Assembly (NCBI RefSeq): GCF_965638725.1
Contig: NC_134950.1
Location: 143,025,636 to 143,089,635, forward strand
DNA from: Aptenodytes patagonicus
Taxonomy: Eukaryota > Chordata > Aves > Sphenisciformes > Spheniscidae
Direction of reading: 5' to 3'
DNA length: 64,000 nucleotides
This document shows, one piece after another, positions 37,841-47,300 of this stretch. Position 1 is the stretch's first letter, and each line of letters begins with the position of its first letter. The notes beneath the pieces were generated by a model, which worked only from the letters and a program-made list of their open reading frames with translations, did no database searches and was not told the DNA's origin. The translations under genes and the position numbers were made by a program.

Positions 37841-37845
37841 ACTTC
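37841..37845 (+). repeat. Target-site duplication, left copy (ACTTC)
   Basis: ACTTC directly before the 5' LTR is identical to the five bases after the 3' LTR. Host DNA duplicated by integrase on insertion. Confidence 0.93.
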
Positions 37846-38075
37846 TGTCCTGGTTTCAGCTGGGATAATTTTCCTCCTAGTAGCTGGTACAGTGCTGTGG
37901 TTTGGATTTAGGATGAGAATAATGTTGATAACACACTGATGTTTTAGCTGTTGCTAAGTAGTGCTCACACTAGTCAAGGACTTTTCAGCTTCTCATGCCC
38001 CGCCAGCGAGAAGCTGGGAGGGGGCACAGCCAGGACAGCTGACCCAAACTGGCCCAAGGGATATTCCATACCATA

Positions 38076-38083
38076 TGACGTCA
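38076..38083 (+). promoter_or_regulatory. CRE/ATF palindrome TGACGTCA in the 5' LTR U3
   Basis: Full 8-bp consensus binding site of CREB/ATF factors, at the same LTR position as the copy at 44085-44092. It sits just upstream of the TATA position, consistent with a U3 promoter element. Use in the host is not shown. Confidence 0.6.
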
Positions 38084-38249
38084 TGCTCAGTACACAAACT
38101 GAGGGGAGTTGGCCAGGGGGCAATGACTGCTACTCGGGAACTGGCTGGGCATTGGTCTGCAGGTGGTGAGCAATTGCATTGTGCTTCACTTATTTTGTAT
38201 ATTCTTTTATCATTATTATTATTTTTTTTTCCCCTTCCTTTTTTGTCCT

Positions 38250-38255
38250 ATTAAA
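38250..38255 (+). terminator. Poly(A) signal ATTAAA, 5' LTR
   Basis: ATTAAA lies between the TATA position and the LTR end and is shared with the 3' LTR, placing the R region around it. Confidence 0.55.
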
Positions 38256-38385
38256 TTGTCTTTATCTCAACCCATGAGTTTTACCTTTTGTCCAATTCCC
38301 TCCCCCATCCTGCTGGGGACGGGGGAGTAAGCGAATGGCTGTGTGGTGTTTCGCTGCCTGCCGGGTTAAACCACAACAGTCCTTT

Positions 38386-38403
38386 TGGCGCCCAACGTGG
38401 GGC
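38386..38403 (+). other. Primer binding site for lysine tRNA
   Basis: TGGCGCCCAACGTGGGGC starts seven bases after the 5' LTR. It equals the lysine tRNA 1,2 primer site known from foamy viruses and Mason-Pfizer-type retroviruses. Mammalian ERV-L usually uses leucine tRNA. Confidence 0.88.
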
Positions 38404-38499
38404 ACGAAGGGTTTGAGATAATGACAGACCTGACCAGACCGTGTTAAGGCAAATTTGTTGTAAGCATTCATCATATTGGTTTAATTGTCGCTGGTCACA

Positions 38500-38859
38500 A
38501 TGTTGACTAATTTACTCTCAAAGTTGTCATGCTTGCTTTCAAAGCTGTGTTATGTAACACCTTACTTGCTGTACATGTTCCCTGCTGTGCTGTCTATCAC
38601 CTCTGGGAGCTGGATCAAGGGTATCATTTTGCTGCACTGTGTAACACTACTGGTTTATGATGTAATAAAATTTTTGGTCATGAGACTAATCTGGTATTTG
38701 TACTCAGCATTGCCGTCACCTCCGTACCTTGGGAGCCTCCTTTCGGAAACTATTAATAATTACACTCACTACCTTTTCTCCTTGGGGAACCAATGTATGA
38801 GGGAGATGTGGGGGACACTTTCCCCTGCTCCTTCACCTTCCCTTTCTCTTTCAGGCTAG
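38500..38859 (+). pseudogene. Provirus gag, hydrophobic N-terminal piece
   Basis: The first ATG after the primer site opens a 119-residue frame. Residues about 22-70 are strongly hydrophobic (YVTPYLLYMFPAVL, then GIILLHCVTLLVYDVIKFLV), like one or two membrane segments, which is not typical of a retroviral matrix protein. It overlaps the next gag frame (38793 on) by 67 bases. The join looks like a frameshift near 38845, so this is probably the Gag N terminus rather than a separate gene. Function unknown. Confidence 0.6.
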
Positions 38860-39728
38860 TTACAACAGCTTTTGAGAATTCTGAATATCCTTGGGATGTT
38901 CAAACCAACATGTTCCTGCTGCTATGTCTCCTGAACATGGTTCAGGTCTTGTTTAAGAATAAACAACTATTTAAGAATACCATCCAGAGATCTACCCCCG
39001 CGATAGGCACTGCGGCTACCCCAACCCCCACAACAGGCACTGCGGCTACTCCAACCCCCGTGACAAGCACTGTAGCTACTCAAACCCCGGTGACAGGCAC
39101 TGTGGCTGAACCAGAGAACCAACCCATGCCGGTATCAGTCACACCTATACACAAGAAGAAATACACAAGAAAATCAACTTGTTTAGTAAGAGATGAAGAT
39201 GAACCAGGGCCATCACGAGAACAGGAGGAGGAAGAGGCAGAACCCGTAAACGAGATGGTAACCAACCGATCCCTATCCCTGAGTGAGCTGCAAGATATGC
39301 GAAAAGATTTCAGCCATCATCCAGGTGAGCACGTTGTCACCTGGCTGCTCCGATGCTGGGATAACGGGGCCAGTAGCCTGGAATTAGAGGGTAGGGAAGC
39401 CAAGCAGCTGGGATCCCTTTCCAGGGAAGGGGGCATTGACAAAGCGATTGGAAAAAGGGCACAAGCCCTCAGCCTCTGGAGGCGACTTCTGTCAGGCGTG
39501 AAGGAAAGGTATCCCTTCAAGGAAGATGTCATATGTCACCCAGGCAAGTGGACCACCATGGAGAGAGGTATCCAGTACCTGAGGGAACTAGCAATGCTGG
39601 AGGTGATTTATGATGACCTGAACAATGAGCAGTTATCCAAGGATCCAGATGAAGTCAAGTGCACACAACCCATGTGGTGGACGTTGTACGGAGCGCACCG
39701 TCATCATATGTCAACTCATTGGCAGTAA
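38793..39728 (+). pseudogene. Provirus gag, central piece
   Basis: A 311-residue frame. After residue 70 come four units of a 10-residue Thr/Pro/Ala repeat (TGTAATPTP type), encoded by a 30-bp tandem repeat with GCAC starts at 39007, 39037, 39067 and 39097. Then comes a Lys/Arg cluster, an acidic run (EQEEEEAEP) and a globular capsid-like part with VVTWLLRCWDNGA and ALSLWRRLLSGVKERYPF. A frameshift near 39680 shifts reading into the next piece. No zinc knuckle is seen. The order agrees with a Gag protein; the capsid assignment is inferred from position. Confidence 0.75.
39001..39112 (+). repeat. 30-bp tandem repeat in gag, about 4 copies
   Basis: Degenerate copies of GGCACTGCGGCTACTCCAAC followed by CCCCGTGACA, in frame, so length changes would not disrupt reading. 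The last copy loses its end. Confidence 0.85.
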
Positions 39729-39964
39729 TGACTTGGAAAGATGGAGAGGAACAAATGGTGGATGAATTGGCTGGTCAACTCCGGCAATACGAAGAAAGTC
39801 TCTCTTCCTCCCTACAGGCCTGCATCTCGGCTGTGGAAAAACTGTCCGAAAAACTGTCCCAGGAGTTCCAGCAATTCAAAGAGGATATGTCCTACTTCCC
39901 ACCTGTACGGACCAGTATCTCAGCCATTATGAGCAAATGTCCCTCTGCTCAAGAGAGGATATAG
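39659..39964 (+). pseudogene. Provirus gag, coiled-coil piece
   Basis: A 101-residue frame continuing Gag after a frameshift. It reads LAVMTWKDGEEQMVDELAGQ and then a heptad-like stretch (LRQYEESLSSSLQACISAVE, KLSEKLSQEF) predicted to coil. It ends at a stop at 39962. Downstream to about 40278 the frames are broken and no nucleocapsid zinc motif is visible. Confidence 0.7.
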
Positions 39965-40278
39965 TGGATACACACCACAGGCCACCTGTGGTTTTACCTG
40001 CGTGACCACAGAGAAGACATGAGGAAGTAGGATGGAAAATCTACCTCAACCCTAGAGGCACGGGTATGTGAGTTGCAAGGAAAATCACAAAAGGGGGTTC
40101 TTCCAGGAAAATTGCTGCTCCAGTTTCCAGCGGGCAGTTCCCCAGAGAGAGTAGAGGGGCTGATTTTACTTCTGATCTTAAGAAAGGGACTTTTGATTCG
40201 CATTTACAAGAAATGAGTAACACATACTGTGACTAGGACTAGAGGGGCCCTGCCTCCAGCCAGGTGGAGGAAAGGGAC

Positions 40279-40770
40279 AACTGTGTGTGGACTGTGTGGA
40301 TTCGATGGCCTGGCACATCAGACCCACAGGAGTATAAGGCTCTAGCAGACACCGGTGCACAGTGTACCCTAATGCCATCAAGCTATAAAGGGGCAGAACC
40401 ATCTGTATTTCTGGAGGGACGGGGGGATCCCAACAGCTAACTGTATTGGAGGCTGAAGTGAACCAACCTGGGAATGAGTGGCAAAAGCACCCCACTGTGA
40501 CTGGCCCAGAGGCTCTGTGCATCCTTGGCATAGACTACCTCAGGAGAGGGTATTTCAAGGACCCAAAAGGGTACTGGTGGGCTTTTGGTATGGCAGCCTT
40601 GGAGACAGAGGAAATTAAACAGCTGTCCACTTTACCCGGTCTCTCAGAGGACCCCTCTGTTGTGGGGTTGCTGGGGGTTGAAGAACAACAGGTGCCAATC
40701 ACCACAACAGTGCACCGGCAGCAATGCTGCACCAACCGAGATTCCCTGATTCCCATCCATAAGCTGATTT
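40279..40770 (+). pseudogene. Provirus aspartic protease and linker
   Basis: In one frame WIRWPGTSDPQEYKALADTG, followed by AQCTLMPS, shows the retroviral protease active site; Asp-Thr-Gly is at 40348-40356. After a stop near 40438 another frame (from about 40446) carries CILGIDYLRRGYFKDP and YWWAFGMA, the C-terminal part of the protease. The frameshift between them destroys the enzyme. The second piece runs to a stop at 40770 just before RT. Confidence 0.8.
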
Positions 40771-41212
40771 GATGACTGGAATGCCAAGAGTGATCAGCAA
40801 GACTTGCTCACCCTTTAACAGTCCCATATGGCCAGTGCGAAACTCCAATGGAGAGTGGAGACTAACAGTAGACTATCGTGGCCTGAATGAAGTCATGCCG
40901 CCACTGAGTGCTGCTGTGCCGGACATGCTAGAACTTCAATACGAATTGGAGTCAAAGGCAGCCAAGTGGTATGCCACAGTTGATATTGCTAATGCATTTT
41001 TCTCAATCCCTTTGGCAGCAGAGTGCAGGCCACAGTTTGCTTTCACTTGGAGGGGCGTCCAGTACACCTGGAACCGACTGCCCCAGGGGTGGAAACACAG
41101 CCCCACCATTTGCCATGGACTGATGCAGACTGCATTGGAGCAGGGTGAGGCTCCAGAACACCTGCAATACATTGAAGGTTGTATGGGGCAACACAGCAGA
41201 AGAAAGTTTTGA
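40769..41212 (+). pseudogene. Provirus reverse transcriptase, fingers and palm, broken at active site
   Basis: A 147-residue piece with SPIWPVRNSNGEWRLTVDYR, AAVPDMLELQYELE, the first catalytic Asp in TVDIANAFFSIP and LPQGWKHSPTICHGL. These follow class III (ERV-L) RT wording. Where the catalytic YxDD box should come the frame reads QYIEG and then runs out of frame, so both Asp of the box are lost to a small deletion or shift at about 41170-41180. The piece stops at 41212. The enzyme would be dead even without the other lesions. Confidence 0.9.
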
Positions 41213-41342
41213 GAAAGGGGAGAAAATAGTGCAAATCCTTCTGAAGGCTGGTTTTGCCATAAAATAAAGTAAGGTCAAGGGACCTGCACAGGAGATCCAG
41301 TTTTTAGGAATAAAATGGCAAGATGGATGTCATCAGATCCTG

Positions 41343-42320
41343 ATGGATGTGATCAACAAAATAACAGCCATGTCTCCACCAACTAGCAAAAAGGAAACAC
41401 AAGCTTTCTTAGGCGTTATGGGTTTTTGGAGAATGCATCCAAATTACAGTCTGACTGTAAGCCTTCTCTATCAAGTGACCCAGAAGAAGAACGATTTCAA
41501 ATGGGGCCTTGAACAACGACAACAAGCCTTTGAACTAATTAAACAGGAGATAGTTCATGCAGTAGCCCTGGGGCCATTCCGGGCAGGGCAATATGTAAAA
41601 AATGTGCTCTGCACCACAGCCGGGGAGAATGGCCCTACCTGGAGCCTCTGGCAGAAAGCACCAGGGGAGACTCGAGGTCGACCCCTAGGGTTTTGGAGTC
41701 GGGGATACAGAGGATCCGAGGCCCGCTATACTCCAACTGAAAAAGAGATACTGGCAGCATATGAAGGGGTTCGAGCTGCTTTGGAAGTGATTGGTACTGA
41801 AGCACAGCTCCTCCTGGCACCCCGACTGCCGGTGCTGGGCTGGATGTTCAAAGGGAGGGTCCACTCTACACATCACGCAACTGATGCTACGTGGAGTAAG
41901 TGGGTCGCACTGATCACACAACGGGCTCGAATAGGAAACCCCAGTCGCCCAGGAATCCTGGAAGTGATCATGGATTGGCCAGAAGGCAAAGATTTTGGAA
42001 TATCGCCAGAGGAGGAGGTGATGCGTGCTGAAGAGGCCCCACTGTATAATAAACTACCAGAAAATGAGAAGCAATATGCCCTGTTCACTGATGGGTCCTG
42101 TCGTATCGTAGGAAAGCATCGGAGGTGGAAGGCTGCTGTATGGAGTCCTATGCGACAAGTTGTAGAAACTGCTGAAGGAGAAGGTGAATCGAGCCAATTT
42201 GCAGAAGTAAAGGCCATCCAGCTGGCTTTAGATATTGCTGACCGAGAAAAGCGGCCAGTGCTCTGTCTCTACACTGACTCATGGATGGTGGCAAATGCCC
42301 TGTGGGGGTGGTTGCAGTAA
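41343..42320 (+). pseudogene. Provirus RT connection and RNase H
   Basis: A 325-residue frame. In its frame there is a stop at 41265-41267, beyond which the RT thumb wording continues. Visible are KKETQAFLGVMGFWRMHPNY, YTPTEKEILAAYEGVRAALE and RNase H motifs: ALFTDGSC with the first catalytic Asp, SSQFAEVKAIQLAL with the Glu and LYTDSWMVANAL with the next Asp. It ends at TAA 42318-42320, which interrupts the C-terminal end of RNase H; the next piece reopens after it. Confidence 0.88.
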
Positions 42321-42410
42321 TGGAAGCAGAGCAACTGGCAGCGCAGAGCCAAACCCATCTGGGCTGCCGCACTGTGGCAAGATATTGCTGCCTGGGTAGA
42401 GAACCTGGTT

Positions 42411-43368
42411 GTGAAAGTCCATCACGTAGATGCTCATGTACTCAAGAGCTGGGCCACTGAAGAACATCAAAACAGCCATCAGGTGGATCAGGCTGCTCAG
42501 ATTGAAGTGGCTCAGGTGGATCTGGACTGGCAACACAAGGGTGAATTATTTATAGGTCAATGGGCCCCTGACACCTCAGGCCATCAAGGAAGAGATGCAA
42601 CATACAGATGGGCTCGTGATCAAGGGGTGGACTTGGCCATGGACACTATTGCACAGGTTATCCATGAATGTGAAACATGCGCTGCAATCAGCAAGCCAAG
42701 CAGTTAAAGCCTCTCTGGTATGGAGGATGATGGCTGAAATATAAATATGGGGAGGCCTGGCAGATAGATTGTATCACACTCCCACAAACCCACCAAGGCA
42801 AGCGCCATGAGCTTATAATTGTGGAAGCAACCACCGGATGGCTGGAAGCATATCCCATGCCCCATGCCACTGCCCAGAACACTATCCTGGGCCTTGAAAA
42901 ACAGGTCTTACGGTGACATGGCACCCGAGAAAGAATTGAGTCAGACAACGGGACTCATTTTCAAAACAACCTCATAGACACCTGGGCCAAAGAGCACGGC
43001 ATTGAGTGGGTATATCACATCCCCTATCATGCACCAGCCTCTGGGAAAATTGAACGATACAATGGACTGTTAAAGACTACGCTGAGAGCAATGGGTGGTG
43101 GGACGTTCAAACATTGGGACACACATTTAGCAAAGACCACCTGGTTAGTCAACACGAGGGGATCTGCCAATCAGGCTGGCCCGCCCAGTCAAAACTTTTA
43201 CGTACTGTAGAAGGGGAAAAAGTCCCTGTAGTGCACATAAAAAATATGCTGGGGAAGACAGTCTGGGTTATTCCTGTCTCGGGCAAAGGCAAACCCATCC
43301 GTGGGATTGCTTTTGCTCAAGGACCTGGGTGCACTTGGTGGGTGATGCGGGAGGATGGGGAAGTCTGA
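42411..43368 (+). pseudogene. Provirus integrase, three frames
   Basis: The first piece (42411-42707) ends RNase H and holds the zinc-binding region, with GHQGRDATYRWARDQ and HECETC. The core follows in one frame: Asp in AWQIDCITLP (42767-42769), Asp in IESDNGTHF (42944-42946) and Glu in ASGKIERYNG (43052-43054). There are 35 residues between the second Asp and the Glu, the classic D,D-35-E spacing. An in-frame TGA at 42914-42916 breaks the core. A shift near 43180 leads to the C-terminal domain (VVHIKNMLGKTVWVIPVSGK), which ends at 43368. The catalytic residues persist but the frame does not. Confidence 0.9.
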
Positions 43369-43850
43369 TGTGTACCTCAAGGGGATTTTATTTTGGGTGA
43401 GAATAGCCAATGAATTAAATTGTATGAAGTTAATTGCTGTATAATCTGTATATCATCACTTCTATGGTGGCTATATACCATATTAACAGTATTACAGTAA
43501 GAATCACCCAGATTAATGAAGAATGAACTTTGATGGAACCGAGCAAAGTGCAGTGATGATAGAACCAGACAAGCACAGCGATAATGGAACCAAAACTGGC
43601 TTCAGCATGCAATAATCCACCACCACACAGCATCTCTCCTGCCCTGAAGGACTGTTATGACAGACGGAGCCCAAAGTCATGGACTAAATGAACTTAATGG
43701 ACATTTTATAGGGACGGCCCATAGACTAAGGGAATGATATCTGTGTGTATATATAAAAAGACAGGAAAAGTGGCGGTGATTAATTGGAATGTGTTGGAAA
43801 GTGTGGGGACCTGGGTATGACGTAGATGGTATAGAATAAGGGATGGATAC
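43369..43850 (+). other. Region between integrase and 3' LTR, no env
   Basis: About 480 bp with no envelope-like or other recognisable frame. A weak purine run (AGAATAAGGGATGGA) just before the LTR may be the polypurine tract used to prime plus-strand synthesis. Confidence 0.7.
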
Positions 43851-44084
43851 TGTCCTGGTTTTGGCTGGGATAGAGTTAATTTTCTTCCTAGTAGCTGGTA
43901 CAGTGCTGTGTTTTGGATTTAGTATGAGAATAATGTTGATAACGCACATGTTTTAGCTGTTGCTAAGTAGTGCTTACGCTAGTCAAGGACTTTTCAGCTT
44001 CTCATGCCCTGCCAGCGAGAAGCTGGGAGGGGGCACAGCCAGGACAGCTGACCCAAACTGGCTAAAGGGACATTCCATACCATG

Positions 44085-44092
44085 TGACGTCA
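44085..44092 (+). promoter_or_regulatory. CRE/ATF palindrome TGACGTCA in the 3' LTR
   Basis: Full consensus, 8 bp upstream of the TATA box. Identical to the 5' LTR copy despite about 9 percent divergence around it. Confidence 0.6.
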
Positions 44093-44099
44093 TGCTCAG

Positions 44100-44107
44100 T
44101 ATATAAA
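44100..44107 (+). promoter_or_regulatory. TATA box of the 3' LTR
   Basis: TATATAAA after the CRE. The 5' LTR has ACACAAA in its place. Confidence 0.6.
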
Positions 44108-44260
44108 CTGAGGGGAGTTGGCCAGGGGTGGTGACCGCTGCTCAGGAACTGGCTGGGCATCGGTCGGCGGGTGGTGAGCAACTGCATTGTGCATCACTTG
44201 TTTTGTATATTCTTTTATCATTATTATTAGTAGTAGTATTTTCCCTTCCTTTTCTGTCCT

Positions 44261-44266
44261 ATTAAA
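44261..44266 (+). terminator. Poly(A) signal ATTAAA, 3' LTR
   Basis: ATTAAA about 155 bp after the TATA box, a normal spacing for a retroviral R region. Confidence 0.55.
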
Positions 44267-44388
44267 CTGTCTTTATCTCAACCCACGAATTTTACTTTTT
44301 TTTCCTGATTCTCTCCCCCATCCCACTGTGGGGGGAGTGAGCGGATGGCTGCGTGGTGTTTAGCTGCCTGCTGGGTTAAACCACAACA

Positions 44389-44393
44389 ACTTC
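44389..44393 (+). repeat. Target-site duplication, right copy (ACTTC)
   Basis: Matches 37841-37845. An intact pair shows that both LTRs come from one integration and have not recombined with another copy. Confidence 0.93.
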
Positions 44394-47300
44394 CCAAGTT
44401 GCCTTACTATTATGTCACAGGATAATAATATAAAATTTCTTAAGGTTAAGAAGTTTTATTAAAAGGCTGCTAGATATAACTACTAACCTTACTGGCTATG
44501 ATCTAATAGAAAAGAGGAGTGAATGAGCTCCAAAGGAGGCAAGTGAGGAAAGCACCTTCCTACTGAGCTGTTGGGATTCACTTCCCAGTACAAATCCTAT
44601 TTGATATTTCCCCCTCTCTTTCAGATCACCTTCTGGCTAATTGCTATAAAACATTTTATTTTATAGGTATCAAAAAGGAAAGAGTAGGCCCATCTTTGTC
44701 TATTCTTCTAGGCCACTTCAGAGCCTTCTGGAGATAGGCAGGGTATGTCACTGGGTTTCTGCTGCTTTAACGATATTCTCTAAGCTGTTCTAATATTGAC
44801 ATATCTGTACTACATAATTCCTACAGCTACAGTTTACAGATGTTTCTTCTTGTTCTTTATTTTCCCTAGCTTTCCTTTTCTCAGTTCTCCATTCTTATGA
44901 GTAGCTAACAGCTCTTAAAAAAGCTACATGCAACAGCAGAGGCAAGAGTTGATAAAGAACATTTCTTTTGGCTTTCCTTACTGATGCTGGTATCTTGAGA
45001 GGGGCAGGGAAAATAGGAAAGCTAGCAGAGAAGTCAGGATGATAGCCTGCATAGTTCTCCTACTGCAGCTTTCCAAGCTCTGAGAAAAAAACCATGGGCA
45101 ATAGCACTGTAAGTCTGTAAGTTCAGGAAAAACCCTAAAATCTCTTCTACTTGTCTGTTCTAATCAGCACAGTTATCTTCAAGTCGAAGATCGGCAGCTC
45201 TCACTTTAAAAGAGATCTTAGCTTCTGTAGCTGCTAATTGATAACACTTAGAGGGAAGTCTTCCTTCTTGTCATGGCCAAATAGGCTCAAGGTGTGCATC
45301 ATAACAAAATTCATAAAAATTTTCTGCTATAGACATATTCTCTTGCTAAGAACACTGCCAAACCCACAGAACATTTATTTATCTTAATGATATTTATCTG
45401 ACCCCCCAATACTTCAAATAAGTACTTAAATTTGTAGCTGCTATAAACTTAAAAACTTCCCTTAATTTCTACTCTGCACAAATTTGTTACATGCCCTCTT
45501 GAAAGAAATAACCTGTGGAGCATTTATTGGTATAATAAGTTGGTATTTGCTTGTATTACATCAGTCCCATATTCTGAAGGGGAGAGCGGAGCCAGAAAGC
45601 CCCAAATGAAAAACAGGAAAAGGTTACACATAGGAAACAATTAGACAAGATCTTCAAAGACCCTTCTGCCTCCCCCTACGCCCACATTCCAGGGAAAAAT
45701 GATTCCCTCACTCACTGTCCCATTCCCATAGCTCAGATGATAATCAGAAATCCCTAGAATCTAATGTTTATTTCGTTTGGCAACTTACACTTTTATGAAC
45801 ACCTGTTTATATCTTAATTGTCCCACAAGCTGGATGAACTCAATTTACAATGCAAATTAGACTACCATGTGGCAAAACTAACTTCAAAGAGGGAAAAAAA
45901 AAATCGGAGAGACCACAAAGCATCTTGGATCTTCTTTTTTCCTCCAGAAACCTTACATTTGTTAGAAGGGTTTCTGAGCACTCTTGCAGTGATATTTAGA
46001 TATTGGCCTTATGTGCAAGATCTTCTCAAGCTAGACGTATTTTTGTGCTTCCAAATCATAAAGATATCCTTTAAATGGGCTAAGACATATTTCACTCATA
46101 TGCTGGAGAATCCACATCAGTGAAAAGACCTTGATGAAGCCAACCTGACCAGCAGGCTTTTATAGCGACTGTGGTAATGTAATGAAGAGCTGGACACTCT
46201 ACTAGAGAACATCAATCACCCATCAGTGCTGAGATCGCCCAAGCTGGTTACAATGCAAACACCAGCACAAAGCTATGTGATGCAGTCAAAGTCAAGGTTA
46301 TGAAATGGCTTATGTTTTCACGCATGCATTCTTCAAGCATATATAGAACTGCAAGTCCTAAAGAATTTGATATCCCACATTAGTCACACTGGTTTCTACT
46401 TAAATGCCTAACTTATTTATCCAGAATACAATCTATTCAGAGCATATTCTCTGGACATTAGCTAAACAAAGCACTGCCAAATGCTATGACACACTATCCT
46501 GCTATGAGAAATATTAATTGAATGCACTTAGAAGATCACCAAACAATTTACTTTTCACCAAACACCAGGGAGTCAAAAAATCAGTTAAAATTATAGAAGG
46601 TACGGTAATCAAATTTAATTCAAATAAGCAAGGTGTTTTTCTTCATTCTTGGTTTGCAATCCAAATGAACAGGAATAAAAGAAACAGTATGTAAACATAT
46701 AGGGTAGCTGGCCACCAGATACTAATTGCGCTCTGACGGCAAGGGTGTTACATGTTATTTCAAAACCAACGAAGTATAAAATTATCCTCTAAAGTAAATT
46801 CTTCCTTTTTACTCTTTTTTTTTTAATGTTTCTCAGCTGCCTTTAAAAACATCTAATTTGCTGCATCTCTGTGTGCTAACCATAAAGTCTGCCAAGAGTC
46901 TCGTAAGGAAGAAAAAATGCATAGTTTACAATGTACTGAGAAGCTGGATTTACAGTGCTCTGAAGAAGAATCAAAGATCAGTGCTAGCATTGTTATCATC
47001 CAAACTATTGAACAAGGTTTTCTAACAAAAAGTGATTCATTTAAAGAAATTTGTACTTTCTGTAAAAAAAAAAAAAAAAGGCTTTTTTTCCAGAAGCAGA
47101 CCCATTTTCCTTAAAAAGACAACCTTGAGAAACAAACAGTACGTTCAATCTTCCAGAATATTTAGTAAATATCCAGCAATATCGTAATTATGAGAGAGAC
47201 CTACAACACTACTGGTGATATAGAAATACTATCTTTATTTCAGGCAATTTTGTGGTATTACAGCAAATAGTGTATCATAATGTATCTCAGAATTTATTTA

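Larger units (their letters stand above)
37846..38378 (+). repeat. 5' LTR (533 bp)
   Basis: Begins TGTCCTGGTTTCAGCTGGGA and ends GGGTTAAACCACAACA. Compared with the 3' LTR it lacks a 6-bp AGAGTT near its start. It contains a CRE-like palindrome at 38076-38083 and an ATTAAA at 38250-38255. The TATA box seen in the 3' LTR has decayed to ACACAAA here. Confidence 0.95.
37846..44388 (+). mobile_element. Endogenous retrovirus, ERVL-like (class III), defective provirus
   Basis: A 6.5 kb provirus bounded by TG...CA LTRs and a 5-bp duplication, with the order 5' LTR, lysine primer site, gag, protease, RT, RNase H, integrase, 3' LTR. No env-like frame exists in the 480 bp between integrase and the 3' LTR, as is usual for ERVL elements. 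The RT wording (AAVPDMLELQ, then DIANAFFSIP) resembles mammalian ERV-L pol. Gag and pol are cut by many frameshifts and stops. It lies in the UMAD1 intron in antisense orientation. By hand I count roughly 45-50 substitutions between the LTRs plus small indels, about 9 percent, indicating an old insertion. Similar LTRs are familiar from bird genomes; I do not assign a family name. Confidence 0.95.
43851..44388 (+). repeat. 3' LTR (538 bp)
   Basis: Begins TGTCCTGGTTTTGGCTGGGA and ends GGGTTAAACCACAACA. It keeps a TATATAAA at 44100-44107, the CRE palindrome at 44085-44092 and ATTAAA at 44261-44266, so U3, R and U5 can be placed. Confidence 0.95.

Noticed and set aside
43369..43850. Search for an env gene or dUTPase after integrase.
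   Set aside because: No membrane-protein-like or dUTPase motif in any frame; region too short for env.
47064..47079. Poly-A run considered as the tail of a retrocopy.
   Set aside because: No coding or target-duplication evidence beside it; simple homopolymer.
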